Of a stretch of 64,000 nucleotides of DNA, positions 24,305 through 34,785 are shown piece by piece (the stretch's first letter is position 1; every line of letters begins with the position of its first letter). This stretch comes from Opisthorchis felineus (Eukaryota; Platyhelminthes; Trematoda; Opisthorchiida; Opisthorchiidae): contig SJOL01006493.1 in the NCBI GenBank assembly GCA_004794785.1, positions 939,478 to 1,003,477 of the forward strand, in the 5' to 3' direction. The notes under the pieces are model-generated. The model saw only the letters and a list, made by a program, of their open reading frames with translations. It searched no databases and was not told the DNA's origin. A program made the position numbers and the translations under genes.

Positions 24305-24449
24305 TTGCCTCCCCTTTCGGATTAGCGCTGACCTCTCACCATCGGCTGGCAGTGAAATGTTGGTCACTTCTGTGCATTCAACCGGAGGTAGTTATCCAGG
24401 TGGGATTATTAGTAGGCCGTTCATGGACTATCAAGATCAGTAGCTAGCT

Positions 24450-25470
24450 TTAGCCGGTTGTAATGCACTGTAAGGAGCTTAGTGGGATGATTAATCGTGG
24501 CGGACGATAACGAATGGAATTTGCCAGGGTGCCAGGGTGAAACTTGGCGAATGCAACGTCGATGCAACCACACATAGTCGCCCGCGGTGCAAGTGTGGCC
24601 GCCAACATGTCTATCATAGTACTGCTTTTAATGCCGCTGGGCTGCGCTTTGATGGACCATGGAGAGTGTATATGCTGTCCGAAGGCGTTCGCCGAGTTCA
24701 TTTGCGTACTGAAAGCTGTTGATGGATGTGGATGTGAGCGTTAGTACTTCTATGGGAGGGCACAACTCACGTCCAGACGTTAGAAACGCAGTACTGGATT
24801 CGGTCGTGGCGCTGATAGTCAACCTATAGACCACCAGGGATCGATGCAGGAAGTCATCTCAGTGGTCATCATGGTAACGGTCAGCGAAAGCGAGCAAAAT
24901 ATCGACTGAAGTACAATTGGTTCTTTCGACGAGTCCTTTGATTTCCGGATGGTATGGCGTGATTTTTGTCTTGTTCTATTAAAAAAAGGCGACATACTTC
25001 GGCTAGCAGATGGCCCTCACATGGTGGGCTCTTTCCTGAGCGTAACATTGCTGGAACTTTAAAGCGCGATACCCACTGGTTGACTATAGGAAACGCGACA
25101 GGTGTGGTATCATGGTTTGCCACCGGTAGTGCTTTACACTATAACCGGGACGTACCTGTTGGTCCTCCTAGTGTTATGGAGTGATCCGATAAGATCGATT
25201 CCTAGGCAATGATTTTGGCCCGCATTGGTGAATCCTTGCATAGGGGCTCCTGACGTAGTAGTTGATGGCTCCATTCGGGCACACTTCATAGTTTGAACAG
25301 AACTCAGCAACGTCTTTGTGTAGCAATGGCCACGAAAATCTTTGACGGATTGCCTTGCGTGTGCCAGCAAGACCTGACTTTTTGTGGACTTCTAGAATGA
25401 CCTTTTGGATCTTACGCCAGGGACAACTAGATGCAGGTTTGAGTTGCCTTATCCGCTGTATGTGGTGTGC
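24450..25470 (-). pseudogene. Gypsy integrase remnant
   Basis: In minus-strand order, three pieces in different frames correspond to integrase. At 25370-25134, LAHARQSVKDF and GIDLIGSLHNTRRTNRY match the zinc-binding and core entry region. At 25123-24881, VNQWVSRFKVPAMLRS and HLLAEVCRLFLIE match the DDE core. At 24834-24628, FLTSGRELCPPIEVLT matches the C-terminal core. A further stretch at about 24600-24530 reads VWLHRRC, the usual post-core motif. Several frameshifts. Confidence 0.8.
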
Positions 25471-25489
25471 TGCTTATGAGACGAAACTC

Positions 25490-26060
25490 GGCTCACTGGC
25501 TCCAAGGACAACGTTCTTCGGGGTTTTTGAAGCCATCCTTCCGTGTATTGTTCCTCTCCAATTGTCGCCAATAGGTTCTCCGTAGATGGAGCTTGCTGAG
25601 GTGTAGCCATTTCCAAGTTTCGTCTGCGTTCTTTACGGGAAATATAGCAGCGACTTTGGAATTGCGTGAAAGGATATCGGCGTTTTTCATTCATATTTCC
25701 GGGGTGATAGGTACATTCGAACGCATAATCCTGCATGAATTAGAGCCAGCACACCACGTTGCCTTCTTTTCCTTGAAGCTACGGAGCCACCGAAGGGACT
25801 AATGGTCTGTTCGGACACGGAAGGTGTGCCTAGAATATGTGACCTAAAGCGCCAAATGAAATAAATGAGGACCAACGCTTCCCGAAGAGTAGTAAAATAT
25901 CGTCTTTCTCCGTTTACCTAGTACCCAGCTAGCGTAGCTTATAACAACCTCTTGGCCATTTCGTCTTTGTGATGGCATGGCTCCAGTAGCCATGTAGCTG
26001 GTGTCTGTATCGAGTATGAACGAGCTAGCTGACAAGGTCGTGTCCGAAAAAGCTAGCAAT
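25490..26060 (-). pseudogene. Gypsy RNase H remnant
   Basis: On the minus strand from 26059: FILDTDTSYMATGAMPSQ corresponds to the first RNase H motif (usually LDTDAS..AIGAVLSQ), followed by EVVISYASWVLGKRRK. Then comes VLIYFIWRFRSHILG and finally QDYAFECTYHPGNMNE, the tether between RNase H and integrase. Frameshifted throughout. Confidence 0.8.
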
Positions 26061-26277
26061 GGAGTGACGATAGTTCGTTTTTTAAAGTTTGAAAGGATTC
26101 ACAGCATTCTTGAGTTCATAGAAACTTCCTGTCCTTCTCTGCCAATCTGTGGAGAGGTGACGCTATTTCTGCGATATGGGCACAAACCTGCGGTAGCATG
26201 AGGCGAACCCCATAAAACTGTGTATTTCTTTCACCGATCGCGGTTCTGGCCAATTAGCTGTCTGGCACACTTTCGAC

Positions 26278-26850
26278 TCATCTGCTGTTCATAGCATTTA
26301 TTGTCATTTTATGGCCTAGAAAGGAGGGCTCATACATCAGAGTGCATTTAGACGTTTCTGGCTTAAGACCGGCACTCCTTAAATGCCTCAGCACTCCATT
26401 TAGACGTTGCTTATGCTCACTGACTGAGGGTGTGCGTACGATTGTGCCATCAATGTAGATCAAACAATATTTCGGCAGAATGCGCAAAAGGCCGATTGCA
26501 TCAACTTTTTGAAGATACCTAGAGTGTATGCGAGTCCGGAGGCATGCAGCCCTGCTGGCACGAAGAAGGCTACCTTGGCAGGACAAGTTGGTCGCGTTTC
26601 CGCTTGCCAATATTCTGGAGTAAGGTCTAGAGTGGGAAACTGTCATAGCCCCTGGAGAGAGTCACTGATTGCTTCAGTATGCGGTAACGGGAATGAATCC
26701 TTTTTTGTTATTGAACTGACTTCAAGATGACCGACGCACAAAAGGAGGGTGCTGTCATTCTTCTTCGCTTGTACGAACAGAGAACCCCAGGTCGATGCTG
26801 GCGGCAGCATAACGCGTTTCCTCCGCATGTCCTTAAGCATAGTATCCAGA
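26278..26850 (-). pseudogene. Gypsy reverse transcriptase remnant
   Basis: From 26840: KDMRRKRVMLPPASTWGS and ITKKDSFPLPHTEAISDSLQ match the fingers of gypsy RT. Then YCLIYIDGTIV (catalytic box, Y-I-D-G instead of Y-I-D-D) and HLRSAGLKPETSKC...FLGHKM match the palm and thumb. The second catalytic Asp is lost, and the copy is broken by at least one frameshift near 26645. Confidence 0.85.
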
Positions 26851-26970
26851 TAAGACCGATAATGGACAGATAGCCCAATTGGTGGATTCTAGAATGGGGG
26901 TGATTTCCTGTGTCAGTCACATTCTGGACCAAGTTGGTTCGGCCGACTGGACCACCTTCCTCCTGAAACG

Positions 26971-27558
26971 TCACGGTACCTCCGAAAGAGGTCCTTCAGG
27001 TTTTTCTTTATCCCGAACTGGAGGGCTTCTCTGGCTAGATACTAGCTGCTTCAGGGTTATCTGCTGGGATTGGCTGTTACTGACATTCACCGAGTTCTGA
27101 TATGTGGACTTTAGAAGCGGGACTAAAAGTCGTCTAAACCAGAGTGTGCGTGCCCTCACACTTATTGCTCTTTCGCCCCGGGTCAAAAAGTCCATCACCA
27201 AAATGGCGGACCATGCCAGATCTTTGGCGATAAATTTCTGTTCGAAGTTGACAGATGCTATTCGGATAGGATCAGCCACTACGGAACCAGTACGCAGTCG
27301 GAGGCCGTTGGCCACCAAAACCATCTGGTGGTGGGTTTTGATGAGCGGACATGACGCACCAGTATCTACCAGTACTTCTGATCTCACACTGCCAAAAGTC
27401 ACTGGCCAGAGGGCTGGAAGAAAACAGAAAGGGTGGACTAGTCGTGAACGGTGTGTGCATAACAAAACTGGGCGTACCCAATATTGACTTCCCACCAAGT
27501 TCATTATTTCGACTATGTCGGGCCAACCAGCCGTCAATCTGGCCATGTCAACAGGCAT
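26971..27558 (-). pseudogene. Gypsy aspartic protease region
   Basis: A 195-codon frame with VLVDTGASCPLI (D-T-G-A catalytic motif, about residues 63-74) and a downstream FIAKDLAWSAILVMDFL matching the IL.G.DFL motif (here ILVMDFL). The preceding stretch should be the gag C-terminus, but I see no clear CCHC knuckle. Confidence 0.8.
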
Positions 27559-28164
27559 CGCGTCTCGTCGGTGGATTTCGGCGACTCGGCGTCGTGGAGT
27601 GATCAGCTGTTGGTTCAGCTGTTTGACTTGAGGCCCTCTGCTGTTTGAATTGCATTAGTCAGGGTATATGGTGGCCTTCTTACGAATTTGGATTTTGCCT
27701 CCGGGTTAAAGGGTCTTATAGCGAAACCACTTGAGTCCAGAAGGAGGTAGGTCAGGGAACACCTTCATGGCTAGCTTGCACATGCTCACAGTTTACTGGA
27801 CTCTTTTGTAAAACTCCTGCAAGAACACACCATCAGTTGCAGAGGTGCTAGACAGCATTCCCAAAATCTTCCATACTAGTTTCATATCAGCCGATGGTGG
27901 TAACTTACATGCCAGCAGTTTTTGGCTGCCTCATCACTAAACTAAATACCACCTGACGGTGTTGCTCACGTGGTGCGTCCATCAAGTTCATCTGTCATTC
28001 ACACAATTCACGGTCGTTCCGTGTTAAACGCGTTCAGTTGTATGCCCAACGGTTTATGTTCACACGACAAGCCATGCGCCGGTGAAGCCAAAGATGTGAT
28101 GGGGCATCGACGTGACTGTCTTACAAGTGCATTAAGATTTCAAATCGTTTAGTGTGGGGTTGAC

Positions 28165-28184
28165 ATCCCACCACTGTCACCAGT
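28165..28184 (-). promoter_or_regulatory. Primer-binding site of the gypsy element
   Basis: Read on the minus strand, TGGTGACAGTGGTGGGATG starts two bases from the 5' LTR. TGG is expected opposite the tRNA CCA end, and TGGTGAC also fits tRNA-Trp over its first seven bases. The primer tRNA is a guess. Confidence 0.55.
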
Positions 28185-28499
28185 TGCAGTACATGCAAGA
28201 AGGGCCGAAAATACGTGGAATTCACCGTTTATTGAGGCGGAGGGCAGCGTTACCAACGGCAATAGAAAAGTATTGATTCAATTCGGAAACCAGGATCAAA
28301 CGTGGATCTGTCTATCTAAATGAGATAAAAAATAGTCATCATTTGTGGTCGGGGCAGCAGGGGGAGTGTGTGGACTTTTGCACCCCACTGCAACCGTTCT
28401 TCTCATAGGGTTTTCTGGTCACGAGCTACAAGACAAGTAAGAAGTTTAATGATTAGCAGTGTACTTGGTTTGCTGCACAGTGGTCCCGAATGCGTCACA
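28185..28499 (-). repeat. 5' LTR of the gypsy element
   Basis: 315 bp beginning TG and ending CA on the + strand, homologous to 24004-24304. TTTATTG at 28229 gives a CAATAAA polyadenylation signal on the element's own strand. Confidence 0.85.
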
Positions 28500-28503
28500 A
28501 TCC

Positions 28504-30590
28504 CTTCGAATCACTAGCCACAGTAGCCGAAAAGATGGTATGATAAATTAAAATACCCTGCTCTAACTTCTAATTCAGCAGTTAAATTGATCATAATTTC
28601 TGATCAAAGTGTGATACTGTGGTGAGAGTCCACTGTCTGAAATTTTTGATGCCGGGTCATTTGTGCAACCATGTACAAATCTCTCCAAGTTATACCTCAG
28701 AATAGGCGTACGATATAGGTGGGGTGGAATTAGTGAGTATTTTTTGTGCCTGCCTGTCAGTTGTTGTCTAGGATATGATCTAGTCAATGTGCGCCAGCGG
28801 TGTGGTTGTGTCGGCTGAAGCTACGAGTGTTTCAGTGTTACAGGTTCCTATGCTGCTTTCGGGTTCTGTTTGTCCTGCTGCGTGGAGTATATCCAAACCA
28901 GATAGGTGGAATGTTGATTTCTTCACTCCGGTTGATAGATCAGAGATTCTTCAGTGCCCGTCTGTCCCATTTACGAAGTGCGCCCCAAGTGGATTTTAGT
29001 GTGTCACTCAGATCGACTCGGGTTTATAGGGTGTGATGGTCTCATGAACTCAGCTAAGTTCCGTAAAGAAAAAGTGGCATGTAATTTGTACTCCATGACT
29101 GAAAAGTACAGGTGACGCGCTGTTTGTGATTCTTCTTCGTTGCTCGGGTTGTCGGGGTCTCTAAACCTAACACTAAAAAGATGGCTTGCAGTTGACATAA
29201 TTCATAGACACCCAGGAGGGAAAATCTGTCAATTTAGCTTTTGGGAGGATATGTGGCTTTCATGCCAAGCGTTCCAGCAGGTGCTGACGTCTTCATGAAC
29301 ATTCGAAATGGATGGCGTACGTCAGCTGATGCAAACACTGCCTCTAGTGCAGTCTGATACAAGTCTTCACAATCGGCTGTACCCATTCAGCATTTCACTT
29401 CCGACTTAGTGTGAACTTCAGCGCCTTAGACGCCTCCAGAGTGAGCTTAATTTGATAGAAACTTAGGTAATTTCTCCCAAAACCAAGCAATTATCTCATT
29501 TACTGGGATATTGTTAATATCACTGAGCAGATGTGGGATGGAAGTCGGTGATCAAACTGTTTGTGTAATATAGAAGGAAAATTTGCAACACATTGGTTCT
29601 CCGAAGGACCAGTGCTCTCCCGGATCGCTTGTAATATTCCTTAAAGGGGGAGGCAATGCAGGTTGGTGGAGAGTCTGAAAAATGCCACTCGGATTGCCTT
29701 TTGGCAAAGATTTTTTACCTCTCGGCAAAGCAGTTGAGTATTGTCTACAACACGCGAAAACCGGTCAGACCTTTCCATCAGATAATGCCACCAGAAAGTT
29801 AGGTCCTCTGCACCCCACACGTTATCGTAATGTGCTGATCCTATGAGTAGTATTGCCTATTTCGATATCTTAAGTATCCACCCAACTAAACCTAGAGGAA
29901 GCCCATGTTTAAGAATAAAAAATATATTCATCGAATGTCGACTTAGTTTTCTGCCCAAATTATTAAGCATCCAACCTCCACCTCCAGTGACAATCGTTCA
30001 CCAACGTTATCACAGTGGATAATGAAATTCTCTTCATTTAAAGCGATGCTCCAAAGCTGTACGCAGCTCGCTAATGGAAGCTGAGAATACTCATCTTCAC
30101 GCATACGCACACATCGCGTGCGCCCTTGAGGAAGGTATCCTTCATCAAAGGAGTTACATGGACATGTTCGGTTCACGACTGCCTGTATGAGAGACAAACG
30201 CCTCGTTCCTAAAGTCCGAAATACAGGCACATGTTGAAAGCAGTTCCCGCTAGATAGAACAGGTTATGCTCAGATCATGCTCCCACTGATGCTGTCTTGC
30301 TTGGTGATCATCCTTCTGAAAGTAAGCGGTACACAAGCCAAGCAGTGACAACGTCCTCCATCCCCTTATTTGATCCATATCTTGACTCACTTTCAGAAGG
30401 TAGATGCAGAAAGATCAGCCATGTCTCTCTTGGATTAACAGTCTACCTTTTAGCTTAGCTCCACGGAACTATCAACCAAACCCGCGGGAAAGTCGAATGC
30501 GACGTTTCCAAATAATGACGAAATGCGTGTCGGGTTGCATTTTCAGGATAACTCCCATTGTGCCTTTATACGTAACGAGCAAATCCAAGC
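28504..30590. other. Non-coding stretch
   Basis: A 12-bp inverted repeat, CCTTCTGAAAGT / ACTTTCAGAAGG, lies at about 30310-30322 and 30390-30402. Open frames at 28787-29036 (+) and 29004-29198 (-) have no recognised motif. Confidence 0.3.
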
Positions 30591-30592
30591 CT

Positions 30593-30853
30593 GGTCGTTG
30601 GTTTGTTCGCTGAGCTGGGTAATTTGATTGCAAACGTTTCATCATCAACCGAGGTGACATCATCAGTGCGTTATTGGAGAGCGTAGTGGTGCGTAGCGAT
30701 GGGTTGGTGGTTGCAGGTTGGTGGTGTGGGCACAACCACCAACCCATCGCTACGCACCACTACGCTCTCCAATAAAGCACTGAGGATGTCACCTCGATTG
30801 GTGATGAAACGTTTGCAATCAAATTACCCAGCTCAGCGAACAAGCCAACGACC
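30593..30853. repeat. Foldback element with near-identical 120-bp inverted arms
   Basis: Left arm about 30593-30715 and right arm about 30735-30853 are near-perfect reverse complements: GTCGTTGGTTTGTTCGCTG against CAGCGAACAAGCCAACGAC, and GAGAGCGTAGTGGTGCGTAG against its complement. The spacer is about 20 bp. Each arm contains a PLE-type hammerhead-like core. Related units lie at 39045-39285 and 47478-47685, and a single half at 50795-50875. Confidence 0.85.
30774..30820 (+). ncRNA. PLE-type minimal hammerhead-like core (right arm; mirrored in left arm)
   Basis: CTGAGGA at 30780-30786, a stem TCACC/GGTGA with loop, GAAAC at 30806-30810, then GTTTGC. C-G of the CGTT can form a one-pair stem III followed by UU, and GCA before the core pairs with TGC after the cut. 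The same order on the minus strand of the left arm uses CTGATGA (30666-30660) and GAAAC (30640-30636). A stem III this short would only work in a dimer. Confidence 0.45.
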
Positions 30854-30856
30854 ATC

Positions 30857-32505
30857 TACGCTACCTAAGCTACCAACATTTTCCTCTATAGAAAATCCAA
30901 GCCTCACATGCCTGTTACTTATCAGGTGATCCAGAGGGGAGTGATAAGTTGGGAACCATACTTCCTTGCTCTAAAGCGGTCAGATCTTCCAACGAAGTCC
31001 CTCACACGGGTTATCACAAACACTTTAATCAGCTAAGCTGCCTGCCGTTATTGTGTAGCTTTCTCGCATGTGCTCACCTGATTTCGTGAAAGGAGTCAAG
31101 TTTACGGCTTCCTCATCGTTTTTGAACCCTATATTGTCCAATTTGTGTCTGTTCACCTTTGACGTGCCTATTGCGTAGATCGAAGCCAGAAGTTTCAGAT
31201 ATAAATAACAAAGTATTCATCATAGTATTCAGAAAATGCAAATTCATCCACTGGAGGTACGGAGTACTGATCGAAGGAATCAGAAACCGTGGATTTAACA
31301 GTATACGCTTTCAACTCAGTCGTTCGTGTAGCGTGTATTATGCATCTCAGTCGAACGTTATTTTCGGGGTTTCGACTCGAATGATTCCCCAACTGCGGTA
31401 CAGTAATGCTCGATGCCCCAGTCAACTAGAATTCGATGAGTTGATGAGTTGATGATCTGACGAGCCGACCGGTCACCTGACAGCAAGAAGTATACAAGTT
31501 TATCGGAATTTTTCGATGATCATCTACGGATCTTCCGTGTATCATCTAAAAACAGGGGGATGTTAAGGCAAATGATCTAAAGCTGTCGGTTTTCAGCAGA
31601 CCTCTGTCATGAAAGCATTTAATTTTTCAGGCAGCTATGGTAGCAATGGCGTGGTAACCCCATAGCTACCGCCGTAATGGTTGCAATCTGGACTTTGAGT
31701 GACACGCGTTCAAAACCATCCCGAACGAACAGTCCTCAAAGGAGAATCCGTTTAATGAGGTACTCGAATATCATAAATAAATATCATTAATATCATTAAA
31801 AAAACAAATATCAACTTTACAGGCATTCAGAGAACAGTCCATGCCGGAACGCTGACGAGGACAGTTGAATGTATCGTTGCTAACGGATGACACAAGTCTC
31901 GCAGAGGAAGATGCAGCTGGAGGCTGAGGTAAATGGGAATGCGTAGTTTTCATGACGTAACACACTGCTCATGAGGTTGCTCCAAATTTTGCTACAGCTC
32001 GTTGCCAGCAACTGGCTACGATCAAGCAGGGGAAAAACCTGACATGACGCAAAAAAACAGGCAGCATGCATGAGCTCCAGTGGACACAGGTAGGAGAAGG
32101 AAAGAGTGACATCAGTAAACAAGAAACAAAAGACGAAAATTCGGGGATAAACTTTGGTCAAAAGAGTCAAGGGTTGTTCCGCCCGTCACCATACAAACTC
32201 TCTCGAAGATTGTGAACCACATGCAAGTTCAACAGCAGAGAGCGACTGCTTGAACAAAGCAGTCTATGAAACAATAGCGATAATTTGGCTGCTTTGATTT
32301 AGTTGAAGAAAGGTAGTCCCTAACTGGCATGTAATCGTTTTCGGTGGGGAAGAATTAAGGAAAATTAAAGTCCGGCCTTATGGAGGAACTTCATCCAGGA
32401 GTGCCAAGTTGATATACGACCAAGCCCATGAATATGTACTACACGCATCCTCATCTGGGGTGCATTCAGCCCACCTTTTCGATCAGAGTGCGACAGTCTG
32501 TTTAA
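30857..32505. other. Non-coding stretch
   Basis: AT-rich simple stretch near 31765-31800 (ATCATTAATATCATTAAAA). Nothing else recognised. Confidence 0.3.
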
Positions 32506-32517
32506 AATTTGAAAAGC

Positions 32518-32700
32518 TCAAGGTAGCTCAGTGGTTAAGGCGCGAATTTACTGACTGGAAGGTCTGGTTTGAACCCAACATCTTCATCTCGACTGCCCCT
32601 GTCTAGGCATGGGCAACATGGCATTATCTGAGCCCTCACGCTTCCTTCTGGCGCCATGGCAGCGAGACACCGATTGAGTGTTACAGCTGAACGATCATAT
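32518..32700 (+). mobile_element. tRNA-derived SINE (no ribozyme seen)
   Basis: Box A-like GTAGCTCAGTGGTTAAGG at 32523-32540 and box B-like GGTTTGAACCC at 32567-32577 have the spacing of a tRNA-type Pol III promoter. Flanking bases do not close an acceptor stem, so it is not a functional tRNA. The 3' body (CTGTCTAGGCATGGGCAAC...) lacks a CTGANGA/GAAA core. It is probably a different SINE family from those at 16.8 and 42 kb. Confidence 0.6.
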
Positions 32701-34350
32701 TATTATTTGGTTTTTCTCGGGTGTTTGATGTTTTTTGAGGCTTTTGTTTGATGTCTCGTCTGGTTTTTGAAGGTGAGCGAATGAACAGTTCTACGGACAT
32801 AAGAATACCTTAGTTCCTGAGGAAACTTACAACTGCCAAAATAAATGACGAAGGAAAGGGGTAACTGACTTTCTCATGAGGTCGACATTTTTTCGAGGAG
32901 GTCAAACAACACGTCTTTGCGGACTGCTATACTACTCAAAACCCTGTGGGAAAGTAGTCTTTCCTTGGAAAAGAGCATGTGCTCCTGAGCTTATTGGAAA
33001 TGTTTTTCAAGATGAAGGCCGGACATGCGCTTCTCAAGAACGGATCCCAAAATGTAAGAGTCATTCTGTTAAAATTTCAATTAAACTCATCTCATTCTCA
33101 GTATACTGTATGAGCAGGATACAATACATTTCCATTTGTTACAAAAATTTCATTTTCTCATTATATTTGAATTCTCCACAAGGAGGGACGCGCTGGTTGC
33201 TACTTCCCGACAGGATTAGCATTGCTTGTTGTCCGTTGCACGGAGGCTCTTCCTTCTCATCACATCGGCTGTTTCACACAATGATGAGGATGGCTGAGAC
33301 AAGGAAAGGAGCATAAAAGTTGGTTCACTAGCGGATCAGTGAAAGTCGGTCTGCAACTACATATACAATGAAGACTTCTGTGGTATACAACTGAAGTCTG
33401 GGAAATAGCTCTGACATTCATCGTATGTTTATGGTCAGGAAGTGCACAAGCCTAGAAGTAAACTCAGCCTAAAATAAACCATTACTTAAATTCATCAATA
33501 GAGGTCTGATTTGTTGATGGTTCCACACATGAGTTTAAGCCTAAGTTGCGTTTGAGGCAGAATGATTGTAGATTCATTTGGACTACATGCGTAAGGCATC
33601 GTCCAAAATTTGCCAGCGGACTGGGTAGCAAGGCAGACGCACGCACTTCCTCATTTTTAGCTCTAATTGGTTGTCATCCAGAAGTATCTTAGTACTGTGG
33701 TCTCGGCTGCTTCATCCGAAGTTGGGTTCAGATGTGAACAACAGTTCCCAAATGGTGGTAAACATAGGGGAAGCGTCAGTTCAAAGTACCTTCAGTATGT
33801 AACATTATTCAGGTGTGCTCTGTTGCTTCTGTATGGTGTGTAGCAACAGGTTCAATGCAAAAACGGTACCTTACGCATTCGTATTAGGCCATTCCGAACT
33901 TCGTTGTAAGAAAGCAGGATGAAGCCAAGCTTGTATGGTCGTCGCGGATAGTCTCGGAAGCGAACTGTGGATACGATCCTAGCTGTTAGTCACTGAACCT
34001 CCTCAAGACGACGTTTGAAAACTGCTCTTAAGGGTCCAGAGCTCAGTTAGTACAGAGCCATGTGACCTTGGCCTCAAAATCTCAGTAAACGAGCGCGCCC
34101 AGGTATCGCGGTAACATCTCCTGTAGAGTTATACTGCAATGTAACTTCTAACTTCTGTCGGCGATTCATACTGCGATGAGAATATATACCGCCTTCTGCA
34201 CATCAAAAACATGCGGCGTTTTAGAAGTCATAAGCCTGCACTCGGTTTTGGAGGATAAATCATGAAACAAAGGAAACCGTGGAGCTACAGCTCCTGGGCT
34301 AGAGTTCACTCAGTGATCAATCAACGAGATCTCAGTTTCAATCGATACAG
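32701..34350. other. Non-coding stretch
   Basis: The 146-codon open frame at 32876-33316 has no recognisable motif. Nothing else seen upstream of the tubulin promoter region. Confidence 0.3.
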
Positions 34351-34354
34351 CTGA

Positions 34355-34359
34355 CCAAT
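34355..34359 (+). promoter_or_regulatory. CCAAT box upstream of alpha-tubulin
   Basis: GACCAATCAG about 130 bp upstream of the ATG. A plausible promoter element in a position typical of CCAAT boxes; no TATA box is evident. Confidence 0.35.
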
Positions 34360-34490
34360 CAGATCAGACTGGGAACATCGATCGAATGCCTCTGATCAAA
34401 CTGGGTGTGTCGTTAGAAGAGGCCAAGCGGTTCATCTGAAAACTCCAAGTGCGCCAGGCCAGAGCAAAAAATAATGTACAAGAACTAAAA

Positions 34491-34493
34491 ATG
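34491..34493 (+). CDS. Alpha-tubulin, coding exon 1 (start codon only)
   Basis: ATG followed immediately by the donor GTAAGA at 34494. Many animal alpha-tubulin genes place the first intron directly after the start codon, and exon 2 here resumes exactly at residue 2 ([13 protein letters not shown] against the usual M|RECISIHIGQAG). The intron is 84 bp (34494-34577) and ends in TTTCCCGTAG. The 5' UTR extends upstream by an unknown length. Confidence 0.8.
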
Positions 34494-34577
34494 GTAAGAA
34501 AAATCATTCTTCCAAAAGCACGCTGGTGTGTATGAGGTTTACTTTCCGCGGTGTTCACAATTCCTTCTTTCCCGTAG

Positions 34578-34785
34578 CACGAAATTATTAACCTGCATAT
34601 TGGACAAGCTGGCTTGCAACTTGGAAATGCATGTTGGGAATTATTCTGCTTGGAACATGGAGTTAGACCAGATGGGCGACCAAAAACAAAGGCACATGAG
34701 GATCTAGGAGTATTCTTTCACGAAGCTCATAAAGGCAAATTTGTTCCCCGTGCTGTTTATGTAGACTTGGAACCGACGGTCGGAG
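34578..34785 (+). CDS. Alpha-tubulin, coding exon 2
   Basis: Encodes residues 2-70: [20 protein letters not shown] (nucleotide-binding GQAG loop), LEHGVRPDG, then [14 protein letters not shown]. The loop that carries Lys40 in ordinary alpha-tubulins is about five residues shorter and very different ([16 protein letters not shown]), so the lumenal acetylation site cannot be assigned. The exon ends in phase 1 before donor GTAAGC at 34786. Reading on hits a stop 17 codons later. Confidence 0.92.

Larger units (their letters stand above)
24004..28499 (-). mobile_element. Ty3/gypsy LTR retrotransposon, degenerate, with target-site duplication
   Basis: Two LTRs flank a pol region whose order on the minus strand is protease, RT, RNase H, integrase, as in Ty3/gypsy. 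Outside the LTRs the same four bases, ATCC, stand at 24000-24003 and 28500-28503, consistent with a target-site duplication. The right (5') LTR has TG...CA ends. A purine-rich tract (AAAGGGGAGG on the minus strand) borders the left (3') LTR at about 24305-24320. A primer-binding site starting TGGTGACAGTGGTGGGATG lies two bases inside the 5' LTR. The gag region between 27560 and 28180 is short and broken. Many frameshifts and stops show that the copy is inactive. The lineage may be the fluke CsRn1-like group, but that is not verified. Confidence 0.88.

Noticed and set aside
30310..30402. 12-bp inverted repeat as transposon ends
   Set aside because: Only 80 bp apart, no target duplication, no further copies seen.
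32518..32590. Functional tRNA gene
   Set aside because: Box A and B are present but no acceptor stem closes and the anticodon arm does not fold; it fits a SINE head.
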